Assembly: GCF_000426585.1 (NCBI RefSeq)
Contig: NZ_AUFQ01000001.1
Span: forward strand, 62,001-126,000
Source: Segatella baroniae DSM 16972 = JCM 13447
GTDB taxonomy: Bacteria; Bacteroidota; Bacteroidia; Bacteroidales; Bacteroidaceae
Length of the DNA stretch: 64,000 nt
Reading direction: 5' to 3'
Part shown: positions 27,622-35,730 of the stretch, one piece after another
Position numbering within the stretch: position 1 is the first letter of the stretch
Layout of the letters: the number at the start of each line of letters is the position of its first letter
The notes under the pieces: generated by a model
Databases searched by the model: none
The model's input: the letters and a program-made list of their open reading frames with translations, nothing else
What the model was told of the DNA's origin: nothing
Made by a program: the position numbers and the translations under genes

Positions 27622-28821
27622 TCAAGGCCGCACGCTGACAAAAGGTTTCCGCGTGTCAGGCGCGTAGCGGTAAAGTTCAAGCCAGCCACTATGCCCTACT
27701 TTGCCATTCTTGTCAGGATGGAAAAAATAGAAATGGCCGTCGCCCATGGACTGCATGCCCATGCTTCCATAGGGGAACCGCCATCCATACACGCCCGTGG
27801 CAGCGTCGTACAGGCCTGCCTTGCTGAGTTTCACGACAAGTCCGCGTTCGCCGCCATGCCCCACAAGCTGTTGCCGATGGGGTTTCACGGTGTTGTCGAT
27901 GGCAAAGAGCTGATAATTTGGGAACTGATTCTTCTTACCTTTATATACGGCCATGAACCACTGGTCGGACCCGGGGTCGTATTCCAGGTTCTGCACGCCG
28001 TAGGTCGTGTTGCCCGTATAGGCGAAATAAGTGGCCGCAGGCTTTGCCGGCCCATCCGTGTGCATGCGCTCCTGATTGAGCGGACGGGCGTGGCGCATGG
28101 CGGCGGGCCAGGGATACTGCAACAGCACCTGATAATCGTTGTCGGTGCGCTGTATGTCGCCATAGATTCCCAACGCCACCGTAAGAAATGTCGCGCCACC
28201 CTTCCTGCCGAATCGAGGTCCGAAGGTTATGCCGTCGATTCCACTGCAACCATATATATGCTTGTGCTCCGTCCCATCGACGGTGGCGGAGCCTTCGTAA
28301 AGTTTCTTCACCGTGGGGAGACATATCGTGCGCATGACGCTGTCGCGCAAGCCGTCCATTCCCGCATGCGTGATTTTGTCCACATCGAAAACCGCCACAT
28401 AAAACCGGGTGGCCGACTCTCGACTGCCGACACTTCTGTCGTTGATGTCGCGCCCGATCTCGTCGTTCTTGTATTCCAGCGAACCATAGACCTTGCCGTC
28501 CTGCGGATTGTAGGCAATACATCCCAGATGGCCCAACAGGCCGCTGACCGAGCCGACGACACGCCCGTCCATATCCATTTTCACGAGTTGCGTGGTGTAG
28601 GAAAGATAGAAATAACGATGTTCCTTATCCATGGCAAGCCCCTGGATGTGGAAGTTTCCTTGCCTTTTGACGGGAATGCTGTCCGGCAGAAATCCAGTGC
28701 CGGGCCCGGCCGCTGCGGGAAGAGAGTATGCCAACAAGAGTCCCAACACGACTCCACAAATAAAAAAAAGCCAAAGCGGACTTCTTTCCACATTTAGATT
28801 AGATTCAGCTTTCATACACAT
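27622..28821 (-). CDS. Membrane-anchored or secreted, probable beta-propeller protein
   Basis: I do not recognise a precise family for this 399-residue protein. A hydrophobic segment at ~13-37 (PLWLFFICGVVLGLLLAYSL) is a signal anchor or uncleaved signal. The rest is repeated beta-rich blades (FHIQGLAMDKEHRYFYLSY, LGHLGCIAYNPQDGKVYGSL, GIDGITFGPRFGRKGG, GVQNLEYDPGSDQWFMAV), as in phytase-like or SMP-30-like propellers. It is first in the operon, so it is probably a periplasmic or surface enzyme or binder for the same substrate. A second in-frame ATG lies two codons downstream. Confidence 0.7.
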   Translation of the reverse strand: MCMKAESNLNVERSPLWLFFICGVVLGLLLAYSLPAAAGPGTGFLPDSIPVKRQGNFHIQGLAMDKEHRYFYLSYTTQLVKMDMDGRVVGSVSGLLGHLGCIAYNPQDGKVYGSLEYKNDEIGRDINDRSVGSRESATRFYVAVFDVDKITHAGMDGLRDSVMRTICLPTVKKLYEGSATVDGTEHKHIYGCSGIDGITFGPRFGRKGGATFLTVALGIYGDIQRTDNDYQVLLQYPWPAAMRHARPLNQERMHTDGPAKPAATYFAYTGNTTYGVQNLEYDPGSDQWFMAVYKGKKNQFPNYQLFAIDNTVKPHRQQLVGHGGERGLVVKLSKAGLYDAATGVYGWRFPYGSMGMQSMGDGHFYFFHPDKNGKVGHSGWLELYRYAPDTRKPFVSVRP

Positions 28822-28896
28822 ATTCTTTTTTCACAAACGAAGTAATTGCTGTTTCATAAGCGAGACAAACAAAACGGATAATCTTTCATTGCGAAA

Positions 28897-28928
28897 CAAA
28901 GTTATATATTCGTCATGGAAAAAGCAAA
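28897..28928 (-). promoter_or_regulatory. Predicted promoter of the susCD operon
   Basis: TTTG (28925-28928), a 20-base spacer and TAACTTTG (28897-28904) on the minus strand match the Bacteroidetes consensus. It is ~75 bases before the first gene. No anti-sigma, hybrid two-component or SusR-type regulator lies beside it. Confidence 0.7.
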
Positions 28929-28929
28929 T

Positions 28930-29366
28930 TAATTTAACCCAGTTATTTATTTTTAACATAGTCGCTTGTCAAATAGGTCGGCAACGCCCGGCTTTGCCCG
29001 CAAGCGGCCTGTCCGTCATACCCTGCAAGCAGGCCGGCAGGACGACGTCCGGCCTGTATGGACAGTCCGGCTGTGGAGCCATGCCACGCCCATCTCCGCC
29101 TGGTGCCGGACGGCCGCGCCGCGATTGTTTTTCAAAAGCACAGCCATTGCTCTGCCAAAGCAGGCCTTTCACGTTCCAAAAGCAGGCCTTTCGCCAAGCC
29201 AAAGCTGCCTTATTGAAACGTCAAAGCTGCCCTTTTGGAAAACCGTTTCCGACCTTTTGCGACATGACCGGCCACCGATTCCCAACCAACGATGGACAAC
29301 CGCCCTGTCTTCCTTCACGAAGACAAGGCACAAAAGCCGTTTTTCACAAGCAACATGCCTGTAGAG
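28930..29366. other. Intergenic region, no gene seen
   Basis: These ~440 bases contain recurring words (CAAAAGCACAGCCATTG at 29133; CAAAAGCAGGCCTTTC and CAAAGCTGCC nearby) related to those at 17.9 and 43.4 kb. Open frames across it have no recognisable domain or family signature. I found no strong terminator for the lipoprotein gene at 29367-30185. Confidence 0.5.
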
Positions 29367-30185
29367 TCAGACCTTCATCTGCATTTCGCCGGAGAACGAG
29401 ACCGTTATTTCAATCAGATAACTTGTGGGACTGTCAGGCACCACGACATAGGCCATGAAGTGAAAGCCCGAAGTGTCGGTGCGCCGATAGCGCAAGTCGC
29501 TCAACAAGCTTTGACGCAGAGTGCCCGAAGGCACGAGCCTGGAAAAGTCCTGCGTGCGGAAATCCTTTGAAAACAACTGCCTGGCGCCACGGAACAGGCT
29601 CAAGTGGACGATGTTGTCGAAATAAACATTCCCCACTTCCACCCCATCACTGTTGTAGGTGTCCTTCACCACCTTGTAAGAAGTAGGGTTCACCTGGATA
29701 TAATAATGATAGCGGTCTGTACCATATATGATGACCGAATCCCTCTTGATCAGCTTGTTTTGGTTGATCGAAAGACTCTTGGCCTGCTCGAACTGCGCCA
29801 GGTAGGAGCGGTCTTCCGTCTTCACGAGCCGCACGACATCACCATTCTGATTTTTAAACGCGAAGAGATGGGGCGTCTGCTGGACGATGGCATACGTCGC
29901 TGCGTCGTCGACGGGCCCCATGAGCAAGGTGTCGCCCAAAATCCTGAAGTACACGGGGATGGAAGTCGAATCGGGATAATAAATGGTGTCGCCCTTGGCC
30001 CGGAAAGCCAGGCTTTCATCGTCTTCATTCATCCAAACACCTTGCAACATGGACTTGGCCTTTTGGTTCTCCCGAGGGTACTGCGCCGTGGAACTTGCAC
30101 GTTCAGTACAAGAAAACAGGAGAGCCAGAAGGCATCCCAACAGCGGGAACGCCCACATTCCCTTCAAATGAACAAATCTCTTCAT
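29367..30185 (-). CDS. DUF4738-like lipoprotein
   Basis: This 272-residue lipoprotein has lipobox LFSC (Cys ~26). The sequence ALLFSCTERASSTA is followed by an early MLQGVWMNEDDESLAFRAKG lipocalin-like start and a beta-rich body with IQVNPTSYKVVKDTYNSDG and YLIEITVSFSGEMQMKV. This matches uncharacterised Bacteroidetes proteins of DUF4738 type as I remember them. It has its own promoter at 30396-30426 and is separated from the susCD operon by ~550 bases, so I do not count it in that operon. Function unknown. Confidence 0.65.
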   Translation of the reverse strand: MKRFVHLKGMWAFPLLGCLLALLFSCTERASSTAQYPRENQKAKSMLQGVWMNEDDESLAFRAKGDTIYYPDSTSIPVYFRILGDTLLMGPVDDAATYAIVQQTPHLFAFKNQNGDVVRLVKTEDRSYLAQFEQAKSLSINQNKLIKRDSVIIYGTDRYHYYIQVNPTSYKVVKDTYNSDGVEVGNVYFDNIVHLSLFRGARQLFSKDFRTQDFSRLVPSGTLRQSLLSDLRYRRTDTSGFHFMAYVVVPDSPTSYLIEITVSFSGEMQMKV

Positions 30186-30395
30186 ACGCAGTCCATTACT
30201 TTAAATCAATGCCATGACAATCGAATCCGCCCTCCGCAAGTTCATAACCGGCAAAACAAACGTCACGCACCCAACCGATACACATCGTACCAACAATTGT
30301 CATTTCCATTTTATAATAATGTAACCATAAATAAAAAACGCCACGAAACGCGACATTTCCTTTGTAAATGTTGCCTTATCATCGTTTAATTACGA

Positions 30396-30426
30396 CAAAA
30401 ATAATGGATAAAAACGAGTTTGCAAA
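30396..30426 (-). promoter_or_regulatory. Predicted promoter of the DUF4738-like gene
   Basis: TTTG (30423-30426), a 19-base spacer and TATTTTTG (30396-30403) on the minus strand. It implies an untranslated leader of about 200 bases, unusually long for this window apart from leuA. Confidence 0.55.
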
Positions 30427-30474
30427 ATAATAAAATCAAAAAAAGACAAGCGCAGCTATTTTTTAAAGAAACGC

Positions 30475-30505
30475 TTGCCATTTCAGAAGAAAAAGCTTAC
30501 TTTTG
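30475..30505 (+). promoter_or_regulatory. Predicted promoter of the HU/SPOR gene
   Basis: TTG (30475-30477), a 20-base spacer and TACTTTTG (30498-30505). The GTG start codon at 30511 lies only five bases after the -7 element, so the message would be leaderless or nearly so. Confidence 0.55.
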
Positions 30506-30510
30506 CATTC

Positions 30511-31578
30511 GTGATTGAGATTGACAAACACATAGAAATTCTTTTGCTCCATAATGAATGCGTCATCATTCCTGGTTTTGGAGGATTTACGACTCATTAT
30601 GTGCCGGCAAGGTATGACGACAGAGACAATTCGTTTCTGCCGCCCATACGGACCATCGGTTTCAATCCTCAACTGAGAATCAACGATTCGCTTTTGGTGC
30701 AGTCTTATGTGGAATGCTACGACATCAGCTATCCCGAAGCGCTCAAGCGCATAGAGACGGAAGTGAACCAACTCAAGAAAAAGCTCAACACGGAAGGCGA
30801 ATGTGATTTTTCGGACATTGGCAAGATTACGTTGAACTACGACGGCAATTATGAATTCATACCTTGTGAATCCGGATTACTGACCCCCGGACTCTATGGA
30901 CTGTCGTCGTTCGAGTTCCCCCCATTGAGCCTTTCCCTACAGAAAGAAGTCGGAAAAGCGAACGCCAGCCCTGTCGAAAGCAGTGCAGGCAGCCTCCTAA
31001 AGTCTACTTCCATAGCCACGCCCCAAGCTGCCGTCACAGACGACTCGGACACAGAGGAAGTGGGCGAAGGCCGAAACAAGGCGACGAACCTTGCCTTCCA
31101 TGTGTTGCGCAATGTGGCTGCGGCCTGCATAGCCGTTGTCGTAATGATTCTCGTTTCCACCCCGCTTGACAACAACAAACAGACCGCCATGAGACGCGGG
31201 GGGATTGACACCCGACTGCTCTATCAGATTTTGCCACAGAGCGTTAGCACGACGCCCACCGACATGAAGCTTTCCGCGCCCAAGCCGGAGAAGCAAACGA
31301 CGAGTTCGAAACAGCCGAAGCCCGCAGTGCAAGAAGCCGCCATGCCGTCACCTTATTTCACCTTGGTCTTGGCCAGCAAAGTGAGCAAGGGCAACGCGTC
31401 TGCCTTTGCCGAACGTCTACGCGACAAAGGCTATCACGACACACAGGTGATTGTCACCAAAAACAACGTGAAAGTTGTATATGGACACTTCTCCACAGAG
31501 AATGAAGCATATCGGATGGCGAACAAGATGCGTGAGACCAAAGACTTTGAGGACTGCTGGGTGACATGTATCAAATAG
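30511..31578 (+). CDS. HU-domain / SPOR-domain membrane protein
   Basis: This protein has 355 residues if GTG 30511 is the start, giving MIEIDKHIEILLLHNECVII, the usual N-terminus of this Bacteroidales family. Residues ~1-130 form a pair of HU/CCDC81-like DNA-binding domains (PGFGGFTTHYVPARYDD... LRINDSLLVQSYVE). A transmembrane helix follows at ~200-220 (VAAACIAVVVMILVSTPL), and a C-terminal SPOR domain (~285-355, YFTLVLASKVSKGNASAFAE) binds denuded peptidoglycan. It would link nucleoid and cell wall, perhaps at the division site; that role is inference. Confidence 0.85.
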   Translation: MIEIDKHIEILLLHNECVIIPGFGGFTTHYVPARYDDRDNSFLPPIRTIGFNPQLRINDSLLVQSYVECYDISYPEALKRIETEVNQLKKKLNTEGECDFSDIGKITLNYDGNYEFIPCESGLLTPGLYGLSSFEFPPLSLSLQKEVGKANASPVESSAGSLLKSTSIATPQAAVTDDSDTEEVGEGRNKATNLAFHVLRNVAAACIAVVVMILVSTPLDNNKQTAMRRGGIDTRLLYQILPQSVSTTPTDMKLSAPKPEKQTTSSKQPKPAVQEAAMPSPYFTLVLASKVSKGNASAFAERLRDKGYHDTQVIVTKNNVKVVYGHFSTENEAYRMANKMRETKDFEDCWVTCIK

Positions 31579-31604
31579 ACTGATTCTTTTACATCTTTAG
31601 CGAC

Positions 31605-32132
31605 ATGAAACGAGTACGCTGCCCCAAATGTGACAACTTCATAACTTTTGATGAAACGAAATATAATGACGGCCAGTCGCTGGTCTTTCAATGTCCGGAT
31701 TGTGGCAAACAGTTTGGCATTCGACTGGGAGTCTCCAAGTTGAGGAACATCCAGAGAGAGGACACTCCGGACGAACAAGCCAACGAAGGCGGCTACGGCT
31801 CCATCGTCGTCATCGAAAACGTCTTCCACTACAAACAGGTAATCCCTCTGCATTTGGGAGACAACGGCATTGGGAGATACATGAAGGGGCAAAAAATCAA
31901 CTGCCCGATAGAGACCAATGACCCGAGCATTGACATAACGCACTGCTTCATCAACGTGAGCCACGACAAAAAGGGGAAATTACGCTATGTGCTGCGCGAC
32001 GGTCCCAGCTACACAGGCACCTTTGTCGACAATGAAATCCTGGCCGACAAAGAACGGAGGGTCATTGAGGACGGAACATTGTTTACGATTGGGGCTACGA
32101 GCGTCATTCTCAGAGGAGTTGGGGAAGAATAA
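31605..32132 (+). CDS. Zinc-ribbon / FHA-domain protein
   Basis: This 175-residue cytoplasmic protein has an N-terminal MJ0042-type zinc ribbon with paired cysteines (CPKCDNFITF and FQCPDCGKQF, residues ~5-37). A forkhead-associated domain (~80-170) follows, with GDNGIGRYMKG, DITHCFINVSH and TGTFVDNEIL. FHA domains bind phosphothreonine, so it probably answers to a Ser/Thr kinase not encoded here. It is 26 bases after the HU/SPOR gene and 93 before hisH. Confidence 0.85.
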   Translation: MKRVRCPKCDNFITFDETKYNDGQSLVFQCPDCGKQFGIRLGVSKLRNIQREDTPDEQANEGGYGSIVVIENVFHYKQVIPLHLGDNGIGRYMKGQKINCPIETNDPSIDITHCFINVSHDKKGKLRYVLRDGPSYTGTFVDNEILADKERRVIEDGTLFTIGATSVILRGVGEE

Positions 32133-32225
32133 ACCCCGGCTCCATGTTGCTTTTATACACATCACTTTCCAAACGTACACAAAAAGGAGCAATCTTTCTT
32201 TAATCTAAAAGTTATCTTTAGCTCA

Positions 32226-32816
32226 ATGAATATTGCTGTTGTAAAATACAATGCCGGCAACATCTACTCCGTAACGAATGCACTACGACGGCTTGGAATA
32301 GAGCCGACGCTCACAGACAATCCGGAGTTGCTGGGCAAGGCCGACAAAATCATCTTCCCGGGACAGGGCAATGCCAAAGAAGCGATGGCCTGTCTCAGGC
32401 GGAACCGTTTGGACGTAGTTTTAAAGAACCTAAGACAGCCCGTACTGGGGATTTGCGTCGGCCAGCAGTTGCTTTGCAGACATTCGGAAGAAGGCGACGC
32501 CGAGTGCATCGGCGTTTTTGACGCCGTGGTGAAGAAATTCCATCCACTCCGCCATGAGGACAAAGTTCCGGCCATGGGGTGGCAGGAAATCACAACCACA
32601 GAGAATCCACTGCTTGCAAATCTGGGTGCCCATCCCTATGTCTACTTTGTGCACAGCTATTATGTGCCGCTCTGCGAACACACCATCGCGACGGCAGAGT
32701 ACATACTCCCCTACTCTGCGTGCATGCACAAAGATAATTTTTACACTTGCCAATTCCATCCCGAGAAAAGCGGAAAGACGGGGGAATTGATTTTACAAAA
32801 CTTTGTCGAGTTATGA
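32226..32816 (+). CDS. hisH: Imidazole glycerol phosphate synthase, glutaminase subunit
   Basis: This 196-residue class I glutamine amidotransferase supplies ammonia to HisF. The nucleophile is in LGICVGQQLL (~Cys 78), and the His/Glu pair is near the C-terminus in CQFHPEKSGKTGE. PGQGNAKEAM is the oxyanion-side motif. Its stop overlaps the hisA start (ATGA). The his genes for earlier steps (hisG, hisD, hisC, hisB) are not in the window. Confidence 0.97.
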   Translation: MNIAVVKYNAGNIYSVTNALRRLGIEPTLTDNPELLGKADKIIFPGQGNAKEAMACLRRNRLDVVLKNLRQPVLGICVGQQLLCRHSEEGDAECIGVFDAVVKKFHPLRHEDKVPAMGWQEITTTENPLLANLGAHPYVYFVHSYYVPLCEHTIATAEYILPYSACMHKDNFYTCQFHPEKSGKTGELILQNFVEL

Positions 32817-33529
32817 AAATAGAGCTGATTCCGGCAATAGACATCATCGGGGGCCGCTGTGTACGCCTCATGCAAGGGGATTACGAGCGGCAGAAGGTCT
32901 ATGACGAAGATCCCGTCGCCGTGGCTCTTCGATTAGAGACGTTGGGATTCAGCAGGCTGCATGTCGTAGACTTGGACGGTGCCAAGTCAAAACATGTCGT
33001 AAACAACGGCATTCTAAAGGAGATAACCCGCGCCACTCGTCTGAAAGTGGATTTCGGAGGAGGCGTCAAGACATCCGAAGACATGGAAAAGGTCTTTGAA
33101 GCCGGCGCGCAAATGGTGACGGTTGGCAGCGTCGCCGTCACGAACCCCGACCTACTGCGCCAATGGGGCGACCGATATGGAGCCGACAGATGTATATTGG
33201 GTGCCGATGTCAGAAACGGCAAGGTTGCCATCAACGGCTGGACAGAAGACTCCGAACAGGAGCTTATTCCTTTCCTACGCCCATTTGTAAAATGGGGATT
33301 CACCAACATTCTCTGCACGGACATTGACAAAGACGGTACACTCCAAGGGCCGGCTGTCAAACTATACAAGGAAATCATGAACGAGTTCCCTCACATTCAC
33401 CTGATTGCCAGTGGAGGAATCTCCGGCAATGCAGACATTGAATTGCTGGAGAGCGAAGGTATTCCGGCCGTCGTCTTTGGCAAGGCTTTCTATGAGGGAA
33501 AGATAAATGTAAAAGGATTGGGACTATGA
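32813..33529 (+). CDS. hisA: Phosphoribosylformimino-5-aminoimidazole carboxamide ribotide isomerase
   Basis: This 238-residue TIM barrel begins MKIELIPAIDIIGGRCVRLM, with the catalytic aspartate in the PAIDI motif. The phosphate-binding motifs VDFGGGVKT and IASGGISG each mark half of the duplicated barrel. It opens the histidine ring-forming branch by isomerising ProFAR to PRFAR for HisF/HisH. Four-base overlaps on both sides show translational coupling. Confidence 0.97.
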   Translation: MKIELIPAIDIIGGRCVRLMQGDYERQKVYDEDPVAVALRLETLGFSRLHVVDLDGAKSKHVVNNGILKEITRATRLKVDFGGGVKTSEDMEKVFEAGAQMVTVGSVAVTNPDLLRQWGDRYGADRCILGADVRNGKVAINGWTEDSEQELIPFLRPFVKWGFTNILCTDIDKDGTLQGPAVKLYKEIMNEFPHIHLIASGGISGNADIELLESEGIPAVVFGKAFYEGKINVKGLGL

Positions 33530-34293
33530 AGGGATTGGTCAAACGCATTATACCCTGTCTGGACGTGAAGGATGGGGACACCGTCAAGGGAACGAACTTC
33601 ATCCACTTGCGCCGTGTCGGCAATCCCGTGGCTCTCGGCAAAGCCTACAGCGAGGCCGGAGCCGACGAATTGGTGTTCTTGGACATTACGGCCAGTGCCG
33701 AAGGCCGCAAGACTTTCAAAGAGATGGTGTCACGCGTGGCTGCTGAACTGAACATTCCTTTCACCGTTGGCGGAGGAATCAACGAACTGTATGACGTAGA
33801 AAGCCTTTTAAACGCGGGTGCCGATAAGGTAAGCGTCAACAGCGCGGCTCTCCTGCGCCCGCAACTGATCGACGAGATTGCCAGCCATTATGGTTCGCAG
33901 GTGTGTGTCTGCGCCATTGACGCCCGGCAGGAGCCGGACGGCTGGCGCTGCTATATAAAGGGCGGACGCGAGCGAACGGACAGAAGTTTGTTCGAGTGGG
34001 CCCGGGAAGCCGCAGACAGAGGTGCCGGTGAAATCCTCTTCACGAGCATGGATCACGATGGCGCCAAACAAGGATTCGCCAACGAGGCCTTGGCCGAGCT
34101 TGCCGAAATCGTGGACGTGCCGATCATCGCAAGTGGTGGCGCGGGGGACATGACGCATTTCAGAGACGTATTTACAAGGGGAAAGGCTGACGCGGCCCTG
34201 GCTGCCGGCACATTTCATCTGGGTGAAATAAAAATCCCCGAGCTCAAGCACTACCTCCACAAGGAAGGCATAAACGTGCGGACAACCATTTGA
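33526..34293 (+). CDS. hisF: Imidazole glycerol phosphate synthase, cyclase subunit
   Basis: This 255-residue TIM barrel starts MKGLVKRIIPCLDVKDGDTV, with the first catalytic Asp in the CLDVK motif. The second is in LFTSMDHDGAKQG. The phosphate sites are TVGGGINELY and IASGGAGDM. With HisH it makes imidazole glycerol phosphate and AICAR. It overlaps hisA by four bases. Confidence 0.98.
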   Translation: MKGLVKRIIPCLDVKDGDTVKGTNFIHLRRVGNPVALGKAYSEAGADELVFLDITASAEGRKTFKEMVSRVAAELNIPFTVGGGINELYDVESLLNAGADKVSVNSAALLRPQLIDEIASHYGSQVCVCAIDARQEPDGWRCYIKGGRERTDRSLFEWAREAADRGAGEILFTSMDHDGAKQGFANEALAELAEIVDVPIIASGGAGDMTHFRDVFTRGKADAALAAGTFHLGEIKIPELKHYLHKEGINVRTTI

Positions 34294-34315
34294 TCAACTT
34301 GAACACATCGAAGAC

Positions 34316-34963
34316 ATGACAATAGATTTCGACAAGATGGGCGGCCTGGTTCCTGCCATCATACAGGACGCCACAACCAAGAACGTCCTGATGCTTGGTT
34401 TCATGAACGAGGCGGCATATCGCATGACGGTGGAGACCGGACGAGTTACGTTTTGGAGCCGCACGCGCCAATGCCTGTGGACCAAGGGAGAAACAAGTGG
34501 GCACTACTTGAAGCTGGTCGACATCAAAGCAGACTGCGACCACGACACTTTGCTCGTCAGCGTACATCCGAACGGTCCCGTCTGTCACAAGGGAACAGGT
34601 ACTTGCTGGGGAGAGGACAACTCGTACAATCCCGTTTGGTTCCTGAAAGAATTACAGGACTTTATAGAAAAACGCCATGTCAAAATGCCGGAAGGAAGCT
34701 ACACGACAAGTCTGTTCGACAAAGGAACGAACAGAATCGTCCAAAAAGTTGGCGAAGAAGCACTTGAAATGGTGATAGAGGCCGTTTCCGGAACGAACGA
34801 CAAGATGATATACGAAGCTTCGGACATGCTCTACCACCTCCTCGTCCTGCTGACGGACAAGGGATTGCGGATTGAAGATGTCGCCATGGAGCTTCGCAAG
34901 CGCCACGACCCCAATTGGGACAAGACGCGCCGAACAGCCAAGAGCAAAGGGGAAATTGATTAA
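34316..34963 (+). CDS. hisIE: Bifunctional phosphoribosyl-AMP cyclohydrolase / phosphoribosyl-ATP pyrophosphatase
   Basis: This 215-residue fusion covers histidine steps 2 and 3. Residues 1-~115 are HisI: FWSRTRQCLWTKGETSGHYL, then the metal site KADCDHDTLLV and PVCHKGTGTCW. Residues ~120-215 are HisE: VQKVGEEALEMVIEA and DMLYHLLVLL. It ends the his block. ftsE begins 19 bases later on the same strand. Confidence 0.97.
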   Translation: MTIDFDKMGGLVPAIIQDATTKNVLMLGFMNEAAYRMTVETGRVTFWSRTRQCLWTKGETSGHYLKLVDIKADCDHDTLLVSVHPNGPVCHKGTGTCWGEDNSYNPVWFLKELQDFIEKRHVKMPEGSYTTSLFDKGTNRIVQKVGEEALEMVIEAVSGTNDKMIYEASDMLYHLLVLLTDKGLRIEDVAMELRKRHDPNWDKTRRTAKSKGEID

Positions 34964-34982
34964 TCAAGAAATATATAAGTAA

Positions 34983-35702
34983 ATGCTAATTGATTATAAG
35001 AAGGTAAACATTTACCAAGCAGACAATCTTGTGTTGAAAGATGTAAACTTCCAGTGTGCGGAAGGTGAATTCATATACATCATTGGGAAGGTCGGTTCCG
35101 GCAAAAGCAGTCTTCTGAAAACGTTCTATTGCGAGCTTGACTTGGCCGAAGGCGAAGCGGAACAAGCCGAAGTCCTCGGTAGAAGAATGCAGGAACTGAA
35201 ACGCAAGGAGATACCTGCCCTGCGACGTGAGATGGGTGTCATCTTCCAGGACTTCCAACTGCTTCACGACCGCACCGTCCGCAAGAACTTGGAGTTCGTC
35301 CTGAAGGCGACCGATTGGAAGGACAAACAGGATATCGGCCGGCGCATAGAAGAAGTCCTGCAAGAAGTCGGGCTTGCCGACAAGATAGACAACATGCCCC
35401 ACGAACTGTCCGGAGGCGAACAACAGCGTATCGCCATTGCCCGGGCGTTGCTCAACAAACCCAAAATCATCATCGCCGACGAGCCTACCGGAAATTTGGA
35501 TCCCGAGACGGCAAGCAGCATCGTCGCGTTGTTGAAGAACGCAACCACAACGGGGACGGCCGTCGTCATGTCGACCCACAACATCCCAATGCTTGACAAA
35601 TACCCGGGAATCGTATATCGATGCGAAGACGCGACGATAAGCGACATCACCCATCAATACAACAAGATGGATTTGACGGAAGATTCTTTCAAATCAGAAT
35701 AA
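34983..35702 (+). CDS. ftsE: FtsE-like ABC transporter ATPase
   Basis: This 239-residue ATPase has Walker A GKVGSGKSSL (~residue 36), signature LSGGEQQRIAIARALL (~140) and Walker B IIIADEPTGNLD (~160), followed by STHN as H-loop. The size and GKVGSGKSS variant fit Bacteroidetes FtsE, which with FtsX controls peptidoglycan hydrolases at the division site. No ftsX lies beside it, which is common in this phylum. Another cell-envelope ABC ATPase cannot be excluded. Confidence 0.83.
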   Translation: MLIDYKKVNIYQADNLVLKDVNFQCAEGEFIYIIGKVGSGKSSLLKTFYCELDLAEGEAEQAEVLGRRMQELKRKEIPALRREMGVIFQDFQLLHDRTVRKNLEFVLKATDWKDKQDIGRRIEEVLQEVGLADKIDNMPHELSGGEQQRIAIARALLNKPKIIIADEPTGNLDPETASSIVALLKNATTTGTAVVMSTHNIPMLDKYPGIVYRCEDATISDITHQYNKMDLTEDSFKSE

Positions 35703-35730
35703 GAACAAACCAACAAAAAAAACGAAAAAG

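Noticed and set aside
28966..29364. 132-residue open frame on the plus strand in the 28.9-29.4 kb gap
   Set aside because: No domain, repetitive words, and alternative frames are equally open on both strands.
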